Part shown: positions 53,444 through 62,286 of the stretch, piece after piece
Position numbering within the stretch: position 1 is the stretch's first letter
Layout: each line of letters opens with the position of its first letter
NCBI GenBank assembly: GCA_044375555.1
Contig: JBILML010000012.1
Coordinates: forward strand, 1 to 64,000
DNA: 64,000 bases
Direction: 5' to 3'
Source: UBA967 sp044375555
Lineage (GTDB): Bacteria > Verrucomicrobiota > Verrucomicrobiia > Chthoniobacterales > Terrimicrobiaceae
Program-made: the position numbers and the translations under genes
The notes under the pieces: generated by a model
The model's database searches: none
The model's input: the letters and a program-made list of their open reading frames with translations, nothing else
What the model was told of the DNA's origin: nothing

Positions 53444-54370
53444 ATGGTCCGCAAGTTTATCGAGAAAAAAATAGCCGCACGGAAGAAGCCGGATCTGCAT
53501 GTAGACATGAAACTCGGCAGCGGCTGGCACAAGCGGAACTTCCTCGCGGAGGTCGTCATCCCCTCGATGTTCACGAAGCGCCACGGCGAAAAAACCAAGC
53601 CGGTCTACCCCGAACTTCGCGAGGGCCAACTCTGCATCACTTGGATCGGCCACGCCTCATTCCTCATTCAAACCCCCGAGCACAGCATTCTTATCGACCC
53701 GAACTGGGCGAAGTGGCTCAAGGTCATCAAACGCATCCGCCAGCCTGGAATCGAAATTCATGACCTCCCGGCGATCGATCTCGTGCTGGTGACCCATGCC
53801 CATTTCGACCACCTCGACCGCAAAACCCTCCGCGCCGTCGCCAGCGATCAAGCCATTGTCGTTCCCGAGCATGTCGGTGGGCTGGTCCATGGTCTGGGCT
53901 TCAACCATGTTCAAGAGCTCCGACAATGGGAGCGCTTCGAAGTGGGCGATCTGAAAGTCACCCTCACTCCGGCGAGGCATTGGGGGGCGCGCGTCCTTCA
54001 CGACAGCCACCGAGGATTTGGTGGTTTTCATATCGAATACGCGGGGCGCTCGGTTTTTCATTGTGGCGACAGCGCGTGGTTCGAGGGCTTCACGGAGATT
54101 GGGGAACGCTTGCCGGTGGAAATCGCCCTCCTGCCCATTGGCGCCTACGAGGCCCCGACCAAACGCGATGTTCACATGAATCCCGAGGAAGCGATCGATG
54201 CCTTCCTCCAACTCAAAGCCCGCACGCTCGTGCCGATGCACTATGGAACTTTTCGTCTGAGCTACGAGCCGCTCCACGAGCCGCCCGAGAGACTTATCCG
54301 CCACGGCGCCGACAAGCAGGTCATCGACCGCATCCGCATTCTGAATGAAGGCGAACCGACGATTTTTTAG
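53444..54370 (+). CDS. MBL-fold hydrolase, NAPE-PLD/UlaG-like
   Basis: A 308-residue metal-dependent hydrolase. The metal motif is VLVTHAHFDHLDRKTL (about 110-125), with ITWIGHASFLIQT earlier (about 65-77), LTPARHWGARVLHDSHRGFGGF at about 170-190, and GDSAWFEGFTEIG (about 208). The GHASFLIQ and DSAWF patterns place it with phospholipase D-type MBL proteins and beta-lactamase-like relatives. The substrate is unknown. An alternative start at the Met at 53507 would free the intergenic region between it and the cyclo-ligase gene. Confidence 0.85.
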   Translation: MVRKFIEKKIAARKKPDLHVDMKLGSGWHKRNFLAEVVIPSMFTKRHGEKTKPVYPELREGQLCITWIGHASFLIQTPEHSILIDPNWAKWLKVIKRIRQPGIEIHDLPAIDLVLVTHAHFDHLDRKTLRAVASDQAIVVPEHVGGLVHGLGFNHVQELRQWERFEVGDLKVTLTPARHWGARVLHDSHRGFGGFHIEYAGRSVFHCGDSAWFEGFTEIGERLPVEIALLPIGAYEAPTKRDVHMNPEEAIDAFLQLKARTLVPMHYGTFRLSYEPLHEPPERLIRHGADKQVIDRIRILNEGEPTIF

Positions 54371-54435
54371 ATTTCCGGCAAGGGCTAAAGGTTTTTGCGC
54401 CCTTTGCGCCTTTTCGCTCGTTAAATTTTTTCGTG

Positions 54436-55038
54436 ATGCTTGACCCAATCACGAAATATCCCGACCAAACGGGCCTGATGATCCTGCCATGGGTGACCCT
54501 TTTTCCGGGAGCCATGATGCCGCTCAAAATTTTTGAGGACCGCTATCAGGAAATGGTCGCCCAATCCCTCTTGGGGAATCGGATGTTTGCCATCGCCCAT
54601 ACCCTCTCCGAGGAAGATGCCAGCGAATCCCTCGGGGCGATCGGCATGATTCGGGCTTGTGTGACGAATCCCGACGGCACCTCGAATCTCGTCCTCCAAG
54701 GAGTCACCCGCGTGGCATTTCACAAAATCCACCTCGATCCCTACCCTCGCAGCGAAATGCTCATGTTGAACGATCCGGACGAGTCGAATGCCTCCCTCGA
54801 ATCGCTCCGCCGATCGATCATGGCCGCGTTCCGTTCCCATGCGGTGGAAAAGCTCGGGATCCCCGATGGGTTTGTGGGCCACCTCGACACGATCACCACT
54901 CATGGGGCATTTGCAGACCTCTTGGCCTCGACGGTTTTCGAGAATCCCCAGACTCGCCGACTCATCTTTCAGGAGTTGGATGTCATGACTCGGATGGAGT
55001 TGCTCGAAAAATTCCTGCTCGCCGGAGTTTTGGACTGA
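54436..55038 (+). CDS. LON substrate-binding-domain protein
   Basis: A 200-residue protein with only the LON (N-terminal substrate-recognition) domain of Lon protease: LPWVTLFPGAMMPLKIFEDRYQEMV (about 18-42), then GVTRVAFHKIHLDPYPRSEM. There is no ATPase or protease domain. Similar stand-alone domains occur widely and may act as adaptors, but no role is proven. The start is ATG 54436 (a GTG at 54433 is also possible). It precedes the pst operon with a 144-base gap, which includes the first operator candidate. Confidence 0.85.
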   Translation: MLDPITKYPDQTGLMILPWVTLFPGAMMPLKIFEDRYQEMVAQSLLGNRMFAIAHTLSEEDASESLGAIGMIRACVTNPDGTSNLVLQGVTRVAFHKIHLDPYPRSEMLMLNDPDESNASLESLRRSIMAAFRSHAVEKLGIPDGFVGHLDTITTHGAFADLLASTVFENPQTRRLIFQELDVMTRMELLEKFLLAGVLD

Positions 55039-55061
55039 CCCAAAAGCCGAATCGGCTCTCG

Positions 55062-55079
55062 TGTGACAATTCTGTCGCA
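55062..55079. promoter_or_regulatory. Inverted-repeat operator candidate before pstC
   Basis: TGTGACAATTCTGTCGCA at 55062-55079 is a near-palindrome: TGTGACA, four bases, then TGTCGCA with one mismatch. It closely resembles the motif at 60723-60740. It is 104 bases upstream of the pstC start. A regulator of the phosphate genes is likely (inference); the pattern is not the direct-repeat form of the enterobacterial Pho box. Confidence 0.5.
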
Positions 55080-55182
55080 ATCTTCTTGAGGCTCGCCATG
55101 GATTGGCAAATTGCTAGAGTTTCGGGCCGAACTAAAAGCTGGGATTTGTTTTTATCAGATCCTGTTTTCGTAGAAGCACTAA

Positions 55183-57474
55183 ATGCCGAATACTAAAAAA
55201 ACTTTACCTGGGCACGCCACTGAGCAGAACCGCTTTGAGACCTCGAAGCTGACCCTGCTGGTCGATCGGTTCATGACGGTTTTTATCAAATTCGGCGGCG
55301 CGCTGGTTATCACCTCCGTGCTGGGAATTTTTGTTTTTATTGTTCTGCAAATCTGGCCGCTCTTCGCCCCACCAAGCGTCACACCGCTGAAAAGCATTCC
55401 CCTCCCCGACACCAAATACGCCCTGCTCGGTGTCGATGAATGGGGCGCGAAACCCTTCCTCGTCGAGCCCGACGGTTCCCTCCTCGTCGTCGATTACGAG
55501 ACCGGCGAAACCCAAGACCAATCCCTCAACCTCGGAATCACCGGTCAGGTCACCGCGGCCTTCCTCAATAAGCGGGAACAAAAAATCATCCTGGGCACAT
55601 CGAACGGCCAATTTGTCTTTGTCTCTCCAAACCACACCTCGCGCGAGTCGGGTGGACGCCAGATCATCGATGTGAACCCCACCGCCGAGACGCCCTCCTC
55701 GATCGGAGATCCCGGAATGCCGATCACCGACATCGCTTACGGAGACTCCGGCAGCAGCAAGCTCATCGTCGCCCTCCAATCCGACGGCGAAACGAACCGC
55801 GTGACCGCCTCGCTTTTCAAGCGCAAGCGCTCGCTCATGGGCAAAAACAAAGAGGAAGCCGCCGGGACCCATGATCTGACACCCATGATCCCTGGCCGAC
55901 CCGAGAAAATCCTCGTTCCAGTCACAGGCGATTCCGTGGTGGTGATCAGTGAGAGCGGCAAGGTCAGCTACCTCGTTCTTGCCGACGGAAAATTCGAGCT
56001 TCGCCAATCCTTCACCCCCTTCAGCGATCTGGCCAACTCGCACATCAATGTCGCCAATTTCATCTTTGGCGATGTCTCGATCGCCTTTGCCAGCGACTCG
56101 GGCGAGAACCGCATTTTCAGCCTGTTCTATCCCGAGGGCGGAAAGGAACGACTCTTCGGCCTCACCCACGAATTCCCAAATCTCGGCGCGAGCCCCGTGC
56201 TTCTCGTCTCCACCCTTCGCAACAAGGCATTCCTTCTCGGCGGCGGCAAGGAACTCTCCCTCCGCTATTCGACCACCGAGTCCATCCGCTGGCAGAGCCG
56301 CGTTCCCTATCCCGTCTCGAACGCCGTCATCAGCGGAAAATATCAACGCCTCGCCGTGCTGGACTCCTCAAATACCCTGCACTTTTTTGAAATCGACGAC
56401 CCACATCCCGACTCGGGCTGGAAGGCTCTTTTCGGCAAAGTCTGGTATGAGGGCGCGCCGGGGCCGAAGTGGGATTGGCAAAGCACGGGCGGCAGTGACG
56501 ATTTCGAACCCAAATACTCCCTCGTGCCTCTGATTTTCGGAACGCTGAAAGGCACTCTCTACGCGATGCTTTTCGCCGTGCCGATCGCCCTCCTCGCGGC
56601 CCTTTACACATCCCAATTCCTCGACCCGCGCTTCCGCTCCACCGTCAAGCCGACCATGGAAATCATGGCCTCCCTGCCCTCGGTCGTCCTGGGTTTTCTC
56701 GCCGCGATCTACATCGCCCCGCTGATCGAACGCCAAGTTCCTTCCCTGCTTCTGGTCGTCGTGGGAGTTCCGATTGTGGCAGCCTTTTCAGGATTCTTCT
56801 GGAGCCATCTCCCGATCCAAATCCGCAAATTCATCCGCCCGGGCTGGGAGTGGATCGTTTTTCTGCCCCTGCTTTTCATCAGCGCCGGGATTCTTTGGTA
56901 TCTCGGGCCAGCCTTCGAATCCGTGGCCTTCGTGGTGACCGATCCTGCCACAGGTCAAAAAACAGCCGACTTCCGTGCATGGTGGCCTGCAGTAACCGGC
57001 GCGAGCTACGATCAGCGAAATTCCCTCGTCGTCGGGTTCATGATGGGCTTTGCCGTCATCCCGATCATTTTTACGATTGCGGAAGATGCCCTCTCGAATG
57101 TCCCCAAGCCCCTGATCACTGCTTCCATGGCCTGCGGAGCCAGCCGCTGGCAGACCGCCCTGCGCGTCGTCATGCCCACCGCCTCTGCTGGCATTTTCTC
57201 GGCCCTCATGATCGGCCTTGGCCGCGCCGTTGGCGAAACGATGATCGTCGTCATGGCCACCGGCAACACCCCGATCATGGAGTGGAATATTTTCTCTGGC
57301 ATGAGGACGCTCTCCGCCAACATCGCCGTGGAACTTCCCGAAGCCCCACACCACGCCACCCTTTACCGCACCCTCTTCCTTGGCGCCCTCGTTCTGTTCC
57401 TGCTCACTTTTGCAATCAACACCGTCGCCGAGATTCTCCGCCAGCACCTCCGGGAAAAATTTAAGACGACCTAG
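55183..57474 (+). CDS. pstC: Phosphate ABC transporter permease PstC
   Basis: A 763-residue permease, much longer than the usual 320. After helix 1 (about 36-60) an insertion of about 380 residues (about 62-445) is beta-rich, with repeats of the type PFLVEPDGSLLVVDYETG and KVSYLVLADGKFELRQ that suggest a beta-propeller-like extracytoplasmic domain. The permease core (about 450-763) has the EAA loop around ACGASRWQTALRVVMPTASAG (about 648-668). Large PstC proteins of this kind are known in gamma-proteobacteria. The binding protein PstS is not in this operon. It is the first gene of pstCAB-phoU. Confidence 0.92.
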   Translation: MPNTKKTLPGHATEQNRFETSKLTLLVDRFMTVFIKFGGALVITSVLGIFVFIVLQIWPLFAPPSVTPLKSIPLPDTKYALLGVDEWGAKPFLVEPDGSLLVVDYETGETQDQSLNLGITGQVTAAFLNKREQKIILGTSNGQFVFVSPNHTSRESGGRQIIDVNPTAETPSSIGDPGMPITDIAYGDSGSSKLIVALQSDGETNRVTASLFKRKRSLMGKNKEEAAGTHDLTPMIPGRPEKILVPVTGDSVVVISESGKVSYLVLADGKFELRQSFTPFSDLANSHINVANFIFGDVSIAFASDSGENRIFSLFYPEGGKERLFGLTHEFPNLGASPVLLVSTLRNKAFLLGGGKELSLRYSTTESIRWQSRVPYPVSNAVISGKYQRLAVLDSSNTLHFFEIDDPHPDSGWKALFGKVWYEGAPGPKWDWQSTGGSDDFEPKYSLVPLIFGTLKGTLYAMLFAVPIALLAALYTSQFLDPRFRSTVKPTMEIMASLPSVVLGFLAAIYIAPLIERQVPSLLLVVVGVPIVAAFSGFFWSHLPIQIRKFIRPGWEWIVFLPLLFISAGILWYLGPAFESVAFVVTDPATGQKTADFRAWWPAVTGASYDQRNSLVVGFMMGFAVIPIIFTIAEDALSNVPKPLITASMACGASRWQTALRVVMPTASAGIFSALMIGLGRAVGETMIVVMATGNTPIMEWNIFSGMRTLSANIAVELPEAPHHATLYRTLFLGALVLFLLTFAINTVAEILRQHLREKFKTT

Positions 57475-57477
57475 GCC

Positions 57478-59139
57478 ATGCGCGACACTGATACCAAGGA
57501 CCTCGAACTCACCCGAACCCTCGCCGCCCCCGGCGAACCCTTCGTCTGGCTCACCGCCATGGGCCTCGCTCTGGGCCTGATCATGGTCGTCGGCTTGCTT
57601 GGCGTGATCGTGGCCAACGGCCTGCCGGTTTTCTGGCCCTCGAAAATTGTCGAAGTTCACCTCAAGCCGGGAGTCAAAAATCCCCTCCCCAATTCCGGCG
57701 AAACACTCACCGGCGAAATCGTCCAGACCCGCGAGAAACGCATCCCGGTCCTCAGCGCCTCCGGCGATAAAATCGAAGATCAGACCGAGGTCCAAATCTT
57801 CGTCGGCAACAAGGATGTCAACGGCTCCGGTTTCGTCTTCCTCAACAACTCCGACATCGCCTCCATCACAGAGCCAAATGGCATCTACCGCCTCGAGCGC
57901 ATGGAATATGGCATCGCTTTCGCCTACCCAAAATCTCTCCAGCTCGCGGATGGCACCTCCCTGCCAGCGGATTCCCCGGCTTTCACCCAAACCCTCGCCC
58001 GCTTGGATACTGAATCCACCGCCCGCCGCCAGGAGATCGAAAAGATCGAAAAACACGACATCGGCGCCATCAATTCCCGCATCACCCAACTCCGAGCCAA
58101 AGGCAAGGGATCCCCGGAATCCCTGAAAGAAATCGCCGCCCTCGACGCCGATTATCAACTCCTCGCCGCCAAGGCCCGCGAACTCCGCGCCATCCAATCC
58201 GCCGCTGCCCTCATTTACACGACCCCGAACGGCATCGAGCGCCGTCTCCCCGTGGGCGAACTTGTCGCTTTCACCCTGCCAAACGCTCTCGTTTTCAACC
58301 AAAAGGTCGGCCTGTTTTTTCACAACATCTGGAATTTCCTCACGCTCGATCCGCGCGAGGCCAATACCGAAGGCGGCATCTTTCCGGCGATCTTCGGCAC
58401 TTTCGTCATGACTCTCCTGATGAGCCTCGCCGTCGTTCCCTTCGGCGTCGTGGCGGCCATCTACCTGCGCGAATACGCCAAGCAAGGCCTCGCCGTTCGC
58501 GCTGTGCGCATCGCCGTGAACAACCTCGCCGGCGTGCCATCCATCGTTTTCGGCGTCTTCGGCCTCGGCTTTTTCGTCTATTTTGTCGGTGCCTCGATCG
58601 ATAGCACCTTTTTCGGCGAATACCTCCCCACCCCGACCTTCGGCACTGGCGGTATCCTCTGGGCCGCTGCCACGCTCGCGCTCATGACCGTCCCAGTGGT
58701 GATCGTGGCCACCGAGGAGGCACTCGCCGCCGTTCCACGCGGAATGCGCGAGGGGTCACTCTCCTGCGGGGCTTCGAAATGGCAGACGATCCAGCGCATT
58801 ATTCTCCCCGCCTCCCTTCCGGGCATTCTCACCGGCCTGATCCTCGCGATGGCCCGCGGTGCCGGCGAGGTCGCCCCGCTCATGCTCGTCGGAGTCGTAA
58901 AACTCGCCCCCAGCCTTCCGATCGACGGCGCTTTTCCCTTTGTCCACCTCGAGCGCAAATTCATGCACCTCGGATTCCACATCTACGATCTGGGCTTTCA
59001 ATCCCCCGACTCCGAAGCCGCCAAGCCCATGGTTTTCGCCACCACTCTTCTTCTGATACTCCTCGTCGTCGTCCTCAACCTCGCCGCCATCCTGATCCGT
59101 GAGAAACTCCGAAAACGATATGCCACCGGTGCTTTCTAA
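57478..59139 (+). CDS. pstA: Phosphate ABC transporter permease PstA
   Basis: A 553-residue permease, again longer than usual. Helix 1 (about 20-45) is followed by a periplasmic insertion (about 55-280) that includes a charged coiled-coil stretch (about 175-240) with LDTESTARRQEIEKIEKHD. The permease core (about 285-553) has the EAA-type loop SCGASKWQTIQRIILPASLPG (about 427-447). It starts three bases after pstC. The insertions in PstC and PstA probably form one shared periplasmic structure, since both are enlarged in the same way (inference). Confidence 0.92.
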   Translation: MRDTDTKDLELTRTLAAPGEPFVWLTAMGLALGLIMVVGLLGVIVANGLPVFWPSKIVEVHLKPGVKNPLPNSGETLTGEIVQTREKRIPVLSASGDKIEDQTEVQIFVGNKDVNGSGFVFLNNSDIASITEPNGIYRLERMEYGIAFAYPKSLQLADGTSLPADSPAFTQTLARLDTESTARRQEIEKIEKHDIGAINSRITQLRAKGKGSPESLKEIAALDADYQLLAAKARELRAIQSAAALIYTTPNGIERRLPVGELVAFTLPNALVFNQKVGLFFHNIWNFLTLDPREANTEGGIFPAIFGTFVMTLLMSLAVVPFGVVAAIYLREYAKQGLAVRAVRIAVNNLAGVPSIVFGVFGLGFFVYFVGASIDSTFFGEYLPTPTFGTGGILWAAATLALMTVPVVIVATEEALAAVPRGMREGSLSCGASKWQTIQRIILPASLPGILTGLILAMARGAGEVAPLMLVGVVKLAPSLPIDGAFPFVHLERKFMHLGFHIYDLGFQSPDSEAAKPMVFATTLLLILLVVVLNLAAILIREKLRKRYATGAF

Positions 59140-59155
59140 GCCCACCGAACAACCC

Positions 59156-59944
59156 ATGGAAACCACTGTGAACACCACCACCGAAGGACGACCGGATTTC
59201 ATCTCCATCCGCGACTTCAGTTTTTTCTACGGCAAAAAACAGGCCCTCTTCGACATCTCGCTGGACATTCCCGAGCGCCAAGTCACCGCCTTTATCGGGC
59301 CCTCCGGCTGTGGAAAATCCACGCTCCTGCGAAACCTCAATCGCATGAATGACCTCATCGATGGCATCCGCCATTCGGGGGACATCGTCGTCAATGGCCG
59401 CAGCATTTACGATCCCCACATCGAGGTGATCTCCCTGCGCAAACGCGTGGGCATGGTTTTCCAAAAATCCAACCCCTTCCCGAAATCCATCTACGAAAAT
59501 GTCGTTTACCCCCTCCGGGTCTCTGGGCAGAACAAAAAATCCGTCCTCGATGAAACCGTGGAACGCAGCCTTCAAGGCGCCGCGCTGTGGGATGAAGTAA
59601 AGGACCGGCTCCACGAAAGCGGCCTCAGCCTCTCCGGCGGTCAGATGCAGCGGCTCTGCATCGCCCGCGCCATCGCCAACCGCCCCGAAATTCTCCTGAT
59701 GGATGAACCCTGCTCCGCCCTCGACCCGATCGCGACCGTGAAAGTCGAGGAGTTGATTCGCGAGTTGAAACAGGAATTCACCATCGTCATCGTCACCCAC
59801 AACATGCAGCAGGCCACGCGTTGCTCCGACCGCACCGCCTTCTTCTACCTCGGAAAGCTTGTGGAGTTTGATGAAACTCCGAAAATCTTCAGCAACCCCG
59901 CACAAAAACAAACCGAGGATTACATCACCGGCCGCTTCGGTTGA
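59156..59944 (+). CDS. pstB: Phosphate ABC transporter ATPase PstB
   Basis: A 262-residue ATPase from ATG 59156 (ATG 59120, overlapping pstA, is possible). Walker A is FIGPSGCGKSTLLRN, the signature is LSLSGGQMQRLCIARAIAN, and Walker B is ILLMDEPCSALDPIATVKVEELI. The Q-loop FQKSNPFPKSIYENV and H-loop VTHNMQQATRCSDRTAFF are typical of PstB. It powers phosphate uptake and, through PhoU, sends the phosphate-status signal. It lies 16 bases after pstA. Confidence 0.96.
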   Translation: METTVNTTTEGRPDFISIRDFSFFYGKKQALFDISLDIPERQVTAFIGPSGCGKSTLLRNLNRMNDLIDGIRHSGDIVVNGRSIYDPHIEVISLRKRVGMVFQKSNPFPKSIYENVVYPLRVSGQNKKSVLDETVERSLQGAALWDEVKDRLHESGLSLSGGQMQRLCIARAIANRPEILLMDEPCSALDPIATVKVEELIRELKQEFTIVIVTHNMQQATRCSDRTAFFYLGKLVEFDETPKIFSNPAQKQTEDYITGRFG

Positions 59945-60025
59945 GGACCCATTGCAGAACCGATCCCCAATCTGGAAATGGACAACGCTTAAAACTTAAT
60001 TCTTAACACTTAAAACTTCCCCGCG

Positions 60026-60706
60026 ATGGAAACACCCCGCCACATCCTCACCAACTTCGAAACCGCCCTCGAGAACCTTCGCAAGGATGTCCTCATGATG
60101 GCCAGCCTTGCCGCCCGCAGCATCGACAGCGCCCGCAAGGGACTCTTCGAACGCGACGAAGATTGGTGCAATACAGTCATTGCCGATGATGAGGAGGTGG
60201 ATTCCTTGGAAATCCAGATCGATAAGGCCGGAATGGACATCATGCTGCTCTACCATCCCTTCGCCTCGGATTTGCGCAATGTGATCGCGGCAATGAAGAC
60301 CAGTGTGAACCTGGAGCGAGGAGCCGATCAAGCGGTCGGGATTGCCCGCCGCGCTCGCAAGCTCATCTTGCAACCCGCCCTCCCTGAAATCGCCCGCATC
60401 GAGCCGCTTTTCGACACCGCAACGAATTTGTTCAAGGACGCCATCAAGGCCTTTTCCGATGGCGATATCGAACTCGCCCGCACCCTCAAACTCCGCGACA
60501 AGGGACTCGACGAGCAAAACCGCTCTTTTGCCGAAACCCTCGCCGACCTGATGCAGAAAAACCCGGACTCGATCCGCGGCTATCTCGAGCTGATCTTCAT
60601 CGCCCGCTGCCTCGAGCGCATCGGCGACCAAGCCAAGAGCATCGCCGAGGACACCATCTACGCGGTCGAGGTGAAGGACATCCGCCACACCTCCATCCCC
60701 AACTGA
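60026..60706 (+). CDS. phoU: Phosphate-signalling protein PhoU
   Basis: A 226-residue all-helical protein with two PhoU repeats (about 10-100 and 115-210). Characteristic pieces are DDEEVDSLEIQIDKAGMDIMLLYHPFASDLRNVIAAMK and YLELIFIARCLERIGDQAKSIAEDTIYAVEVKDIRH. In known bacteria it links Pst activity to the PhoR kinase and keeps the Pho regulon off when phosphate is ample. No phoB or phoR is nearby. It sits 81 bases after pstB; the second operator candidate follows at 60723. Confidence 0.94.
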   Translation: METPRHILTNFETALENLRKDVLMMASLAARSIDSARKGLFERDEDWCNTVIADDEEVDSLEIQIDKAGMDIMLLYHPFASDLRNVIAAMKTSVNLERGADQAVGIARRARKLILQPALPEIARIEPLFDTATNLFKDAIKAFSDGDIELARTLKLRDKGLDEQNRSFAETLADLMQKNPDSIRGYLELIFIARCLERIGDQAKSIAEDTIYAVEVKDIRHTSIPN

Positions 60707-60722
60707 ACGGAGGGTCTTTCCG

Positions 60723-60740
60723 TGTGACAATCTTGTCACA
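60723..60740. promoter_or_regulatory. Inverted-repeat operator candidate between phoU and the LpxH-like gene
   Basis: TGTGACAATCTTGTCACA at 60723-60740 is a perfect inverted repeat, TGTGACAA/TTGTCACA, with a two-base centre. One further base pair on each side (G 60722, C 60741) extends it to nine. It shares 16 of 18 bases with the site before pstC. It is 41 bases before the phosphoesterase start, a usual operator place. The spacing between TGTGA and TCACA (8) is not that of CRP sites (6). Confidence 0.55.
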
Positions 60741-60781
60741 CCGCCTTCCTTGCCGGGAGTTTTCAGCCCGGATCGAATGCG

Positions 60782-61573
60782 ATGCGGATGAACCACTACC
60801 GCACCGGTTGGATTTCAGATGTGCATTTGGGAACCAAGGGCAGCAATGCCGGCGCCCTGATCAATTTTCTCAGGGATACGGAATTTGAGACGCTCTACCT
60901 TGTCGGCGATTTGATTGATATCTGGGCTCTTCGTCGCGGAATCTACTGGCCGCAGGATCACAACGATGTGATTCAAAAACTCCTCCGCAAGGGCCGCAAA
61001 GGCACTGAGATCATTTACATTCCTGGCAACCACGACGAATTCCTCTCCGCCTTCCACGGGCACTACGCCAGCGTCGAAATCCGCAAGAATGCGATCCACA
61101 CCACGGCGGACGGCCGAAAAATCCTCGTCATCCACGGACATGAACTCGATACCGTTGTCCAAAACCTCGGCTGGTTGGCCCACCTCGGGGACATCGGCTA
61201 TGTGCTGCTCATGCGCTGCAACGGCGTCGTCAATTTCTTCCGTCAACTCTTCGGGCTCGGCCACTGGTCCCTCAGCGCCTACGTGAAAGCCGAGGTCAAA
61301 AATGTCGTGAGCTTCATCGGCAAATTTGAGGAATCCATCGTTCGGTTCGCGCGCGACCACAGTGTCGATGCGGTCCTCTGCGGTCACATCCACACGCCCG
61401 CCGTGCGCGAGATCGAAGGGATCACCTACTACAACTGCGGAGACTGGGTCGAAAGCCTCACCGCGATGGTCGAACACTTCGATGGCCGGATGGAACTCTT
61501 GGATTTTCGGGACATCCCGAACGAAACCCAAACCCCCGAGTTGCACGAATCCCCTCTCCTCGCGGCGAGCTAA
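60782..61573 (+). CDS. UDP-2,3-diacylglucosamine diphosphatase-like metallophosphoesterase
   Basis: A 263-residue calcineurin-like phosphoesterase of the LpxH2 type. Metal motifs: WISDVHLGTKGSN (about 10-22), LVGDLIDIWAL (about 40-50), YIPGNHDEFLS (about 79-89), VIHGHELDTVVQ (about 116) and LCGHIHTPAVRE (about 199-210). The C-terminal part NCGDWVESLTAMVEHFDG is typical of the group. In lipid A synthesis it cleaves UDP from UDP-diacylglucosamine, though such relatives may act on other substrates. The operator candidate at 60723 suggests control with the phosphate genes. Confidence 0.85.
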   Translation: MRMNHYRTGWISDVHLGTKGSNAGALINFLRDTEFETLYLVGDLIDIWALRRGIYWPQDHNDVIQKLLRKGRKGTEIIYIPGNHDEFLSAFHGHYASVEIRKNAIHTTADGRKILVIHGHELDTVVQNLGWLAHLGDIGYVLLMRCNGVVNFFRQLFGLGHWSLSAYVKAEVKNVVSFIGKFEESIVRFARDHSVDAVLCGHIHTPAVREIEGITYYNCGDWVESLTAMVEHFDGRMELLDFRDIPNETQTPELHESPLLAAS

Positions 61574-61593
61574 ACTCCAGAGGATTTAGAAAA

Positions 61594-62283
61594 TTACTGG
61601 ACCGGCTGAGCGCTCACGGCTGGTTCAGCAACCGAGGCTCGGGGCGGTTGGGAGGCTCCCAGCCGGGCGAGTTGAGACGAGGCCATGCGTGCCGCAGGAG
61701 ACTGCGGAAATTGAGTCACCACCATATTGAAGCTCCGCTGAGCCTCGTCGCGCAGAAAGCGGCGCAGGAGAATCTCCCCCTCGGAATAAGCGGCAAAGGG
61801 CGCAGCGTAGCTCTTGGGATATTGGGTAACGACCAGTTGATAGGTCTTCAAAGCCGCATCGGAATTTCCGGTGGCGTCTTGGTTTTGACCTACTCCCAGC
61901 AGCGCCCCGCCAGCGAGTGGGTGGTCGGGAAATTTCTCGAGGAATTTTTGGAAAGCAGCCGTGGATTTTTCGAGGTCACCGGCCTCCCGTTGCGCGGCAG
62001 CTAGGCGCAACAAGGCATCCGCCGCGGGCATGGACCCAGGATATTGAGTCACGACCGCTTCGTATCCCTCGATGCCCGTGGCATTCGCCAAGAGCTTCTG
62101 GGCGGCCGTGGAACGAAGGCTCGAATAGATGAACCAAGCTCCCAAGGCGATCCCGCCGACGACTAACAAGGCGACAGCTCCTAAAATGGCGGATTTGTTT
62201 TTCTCCCAGAAGAGTTCCCACTTCAGCATGGGATCATCAATCGGGAGGGGGGCTGGAATAACGGGCGTTTCCGAATTGCTCAT
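61594..62283 (-). CDS. Membrane-anchored tetratricopeptide protein, YfgM-like
   Basis: A 229-residue protein with one N-terminal transmembrane helix (about 31-54) after a cytoplasmic stretch, then three or four helical repeats of TPR type (about 62-205) such as EGYEAVVTQYPGS and LKTYQLVVTQYPKS. The repeats share the VVTQ(Y/F)P phrase. YfgM in E. coli links the SecYEG translocon to periplasmic chaperones; that role here is only a guess. It starts three bases after the cysK stop, so the two genes are probably cotranscribed. Confidence 0.75.
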   Translation of the reverse strand: MSNSETPVIPAPLPIDDPMLKWELFWEKNKSAILGAVALLVVGGIALGAWFIYSSLRSTAAQKLLANATGIEGYEAVVTQYPGSMPAADALLRLAAAQREAGDLEKSTAAFQKFLEKFPDHPLAGGALLGVGQNQDATGNSDAALKTYQLVVTQYPKSYAAPFAAYSEGEILLRRFLRDEAQRSFNMVVTQFPQSPAARMASSQLARLGASQPPRASVAEPAVSAQPVQ

Positions 62284-62286
62284 AAT

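Noticed and set aside
60723..60740. CRP-type site
   Set aside because: CRP needs TGTGA-N6-TCACA. Here the spacing is 8, and the same motif at pstC has a mismatch in the second arm.
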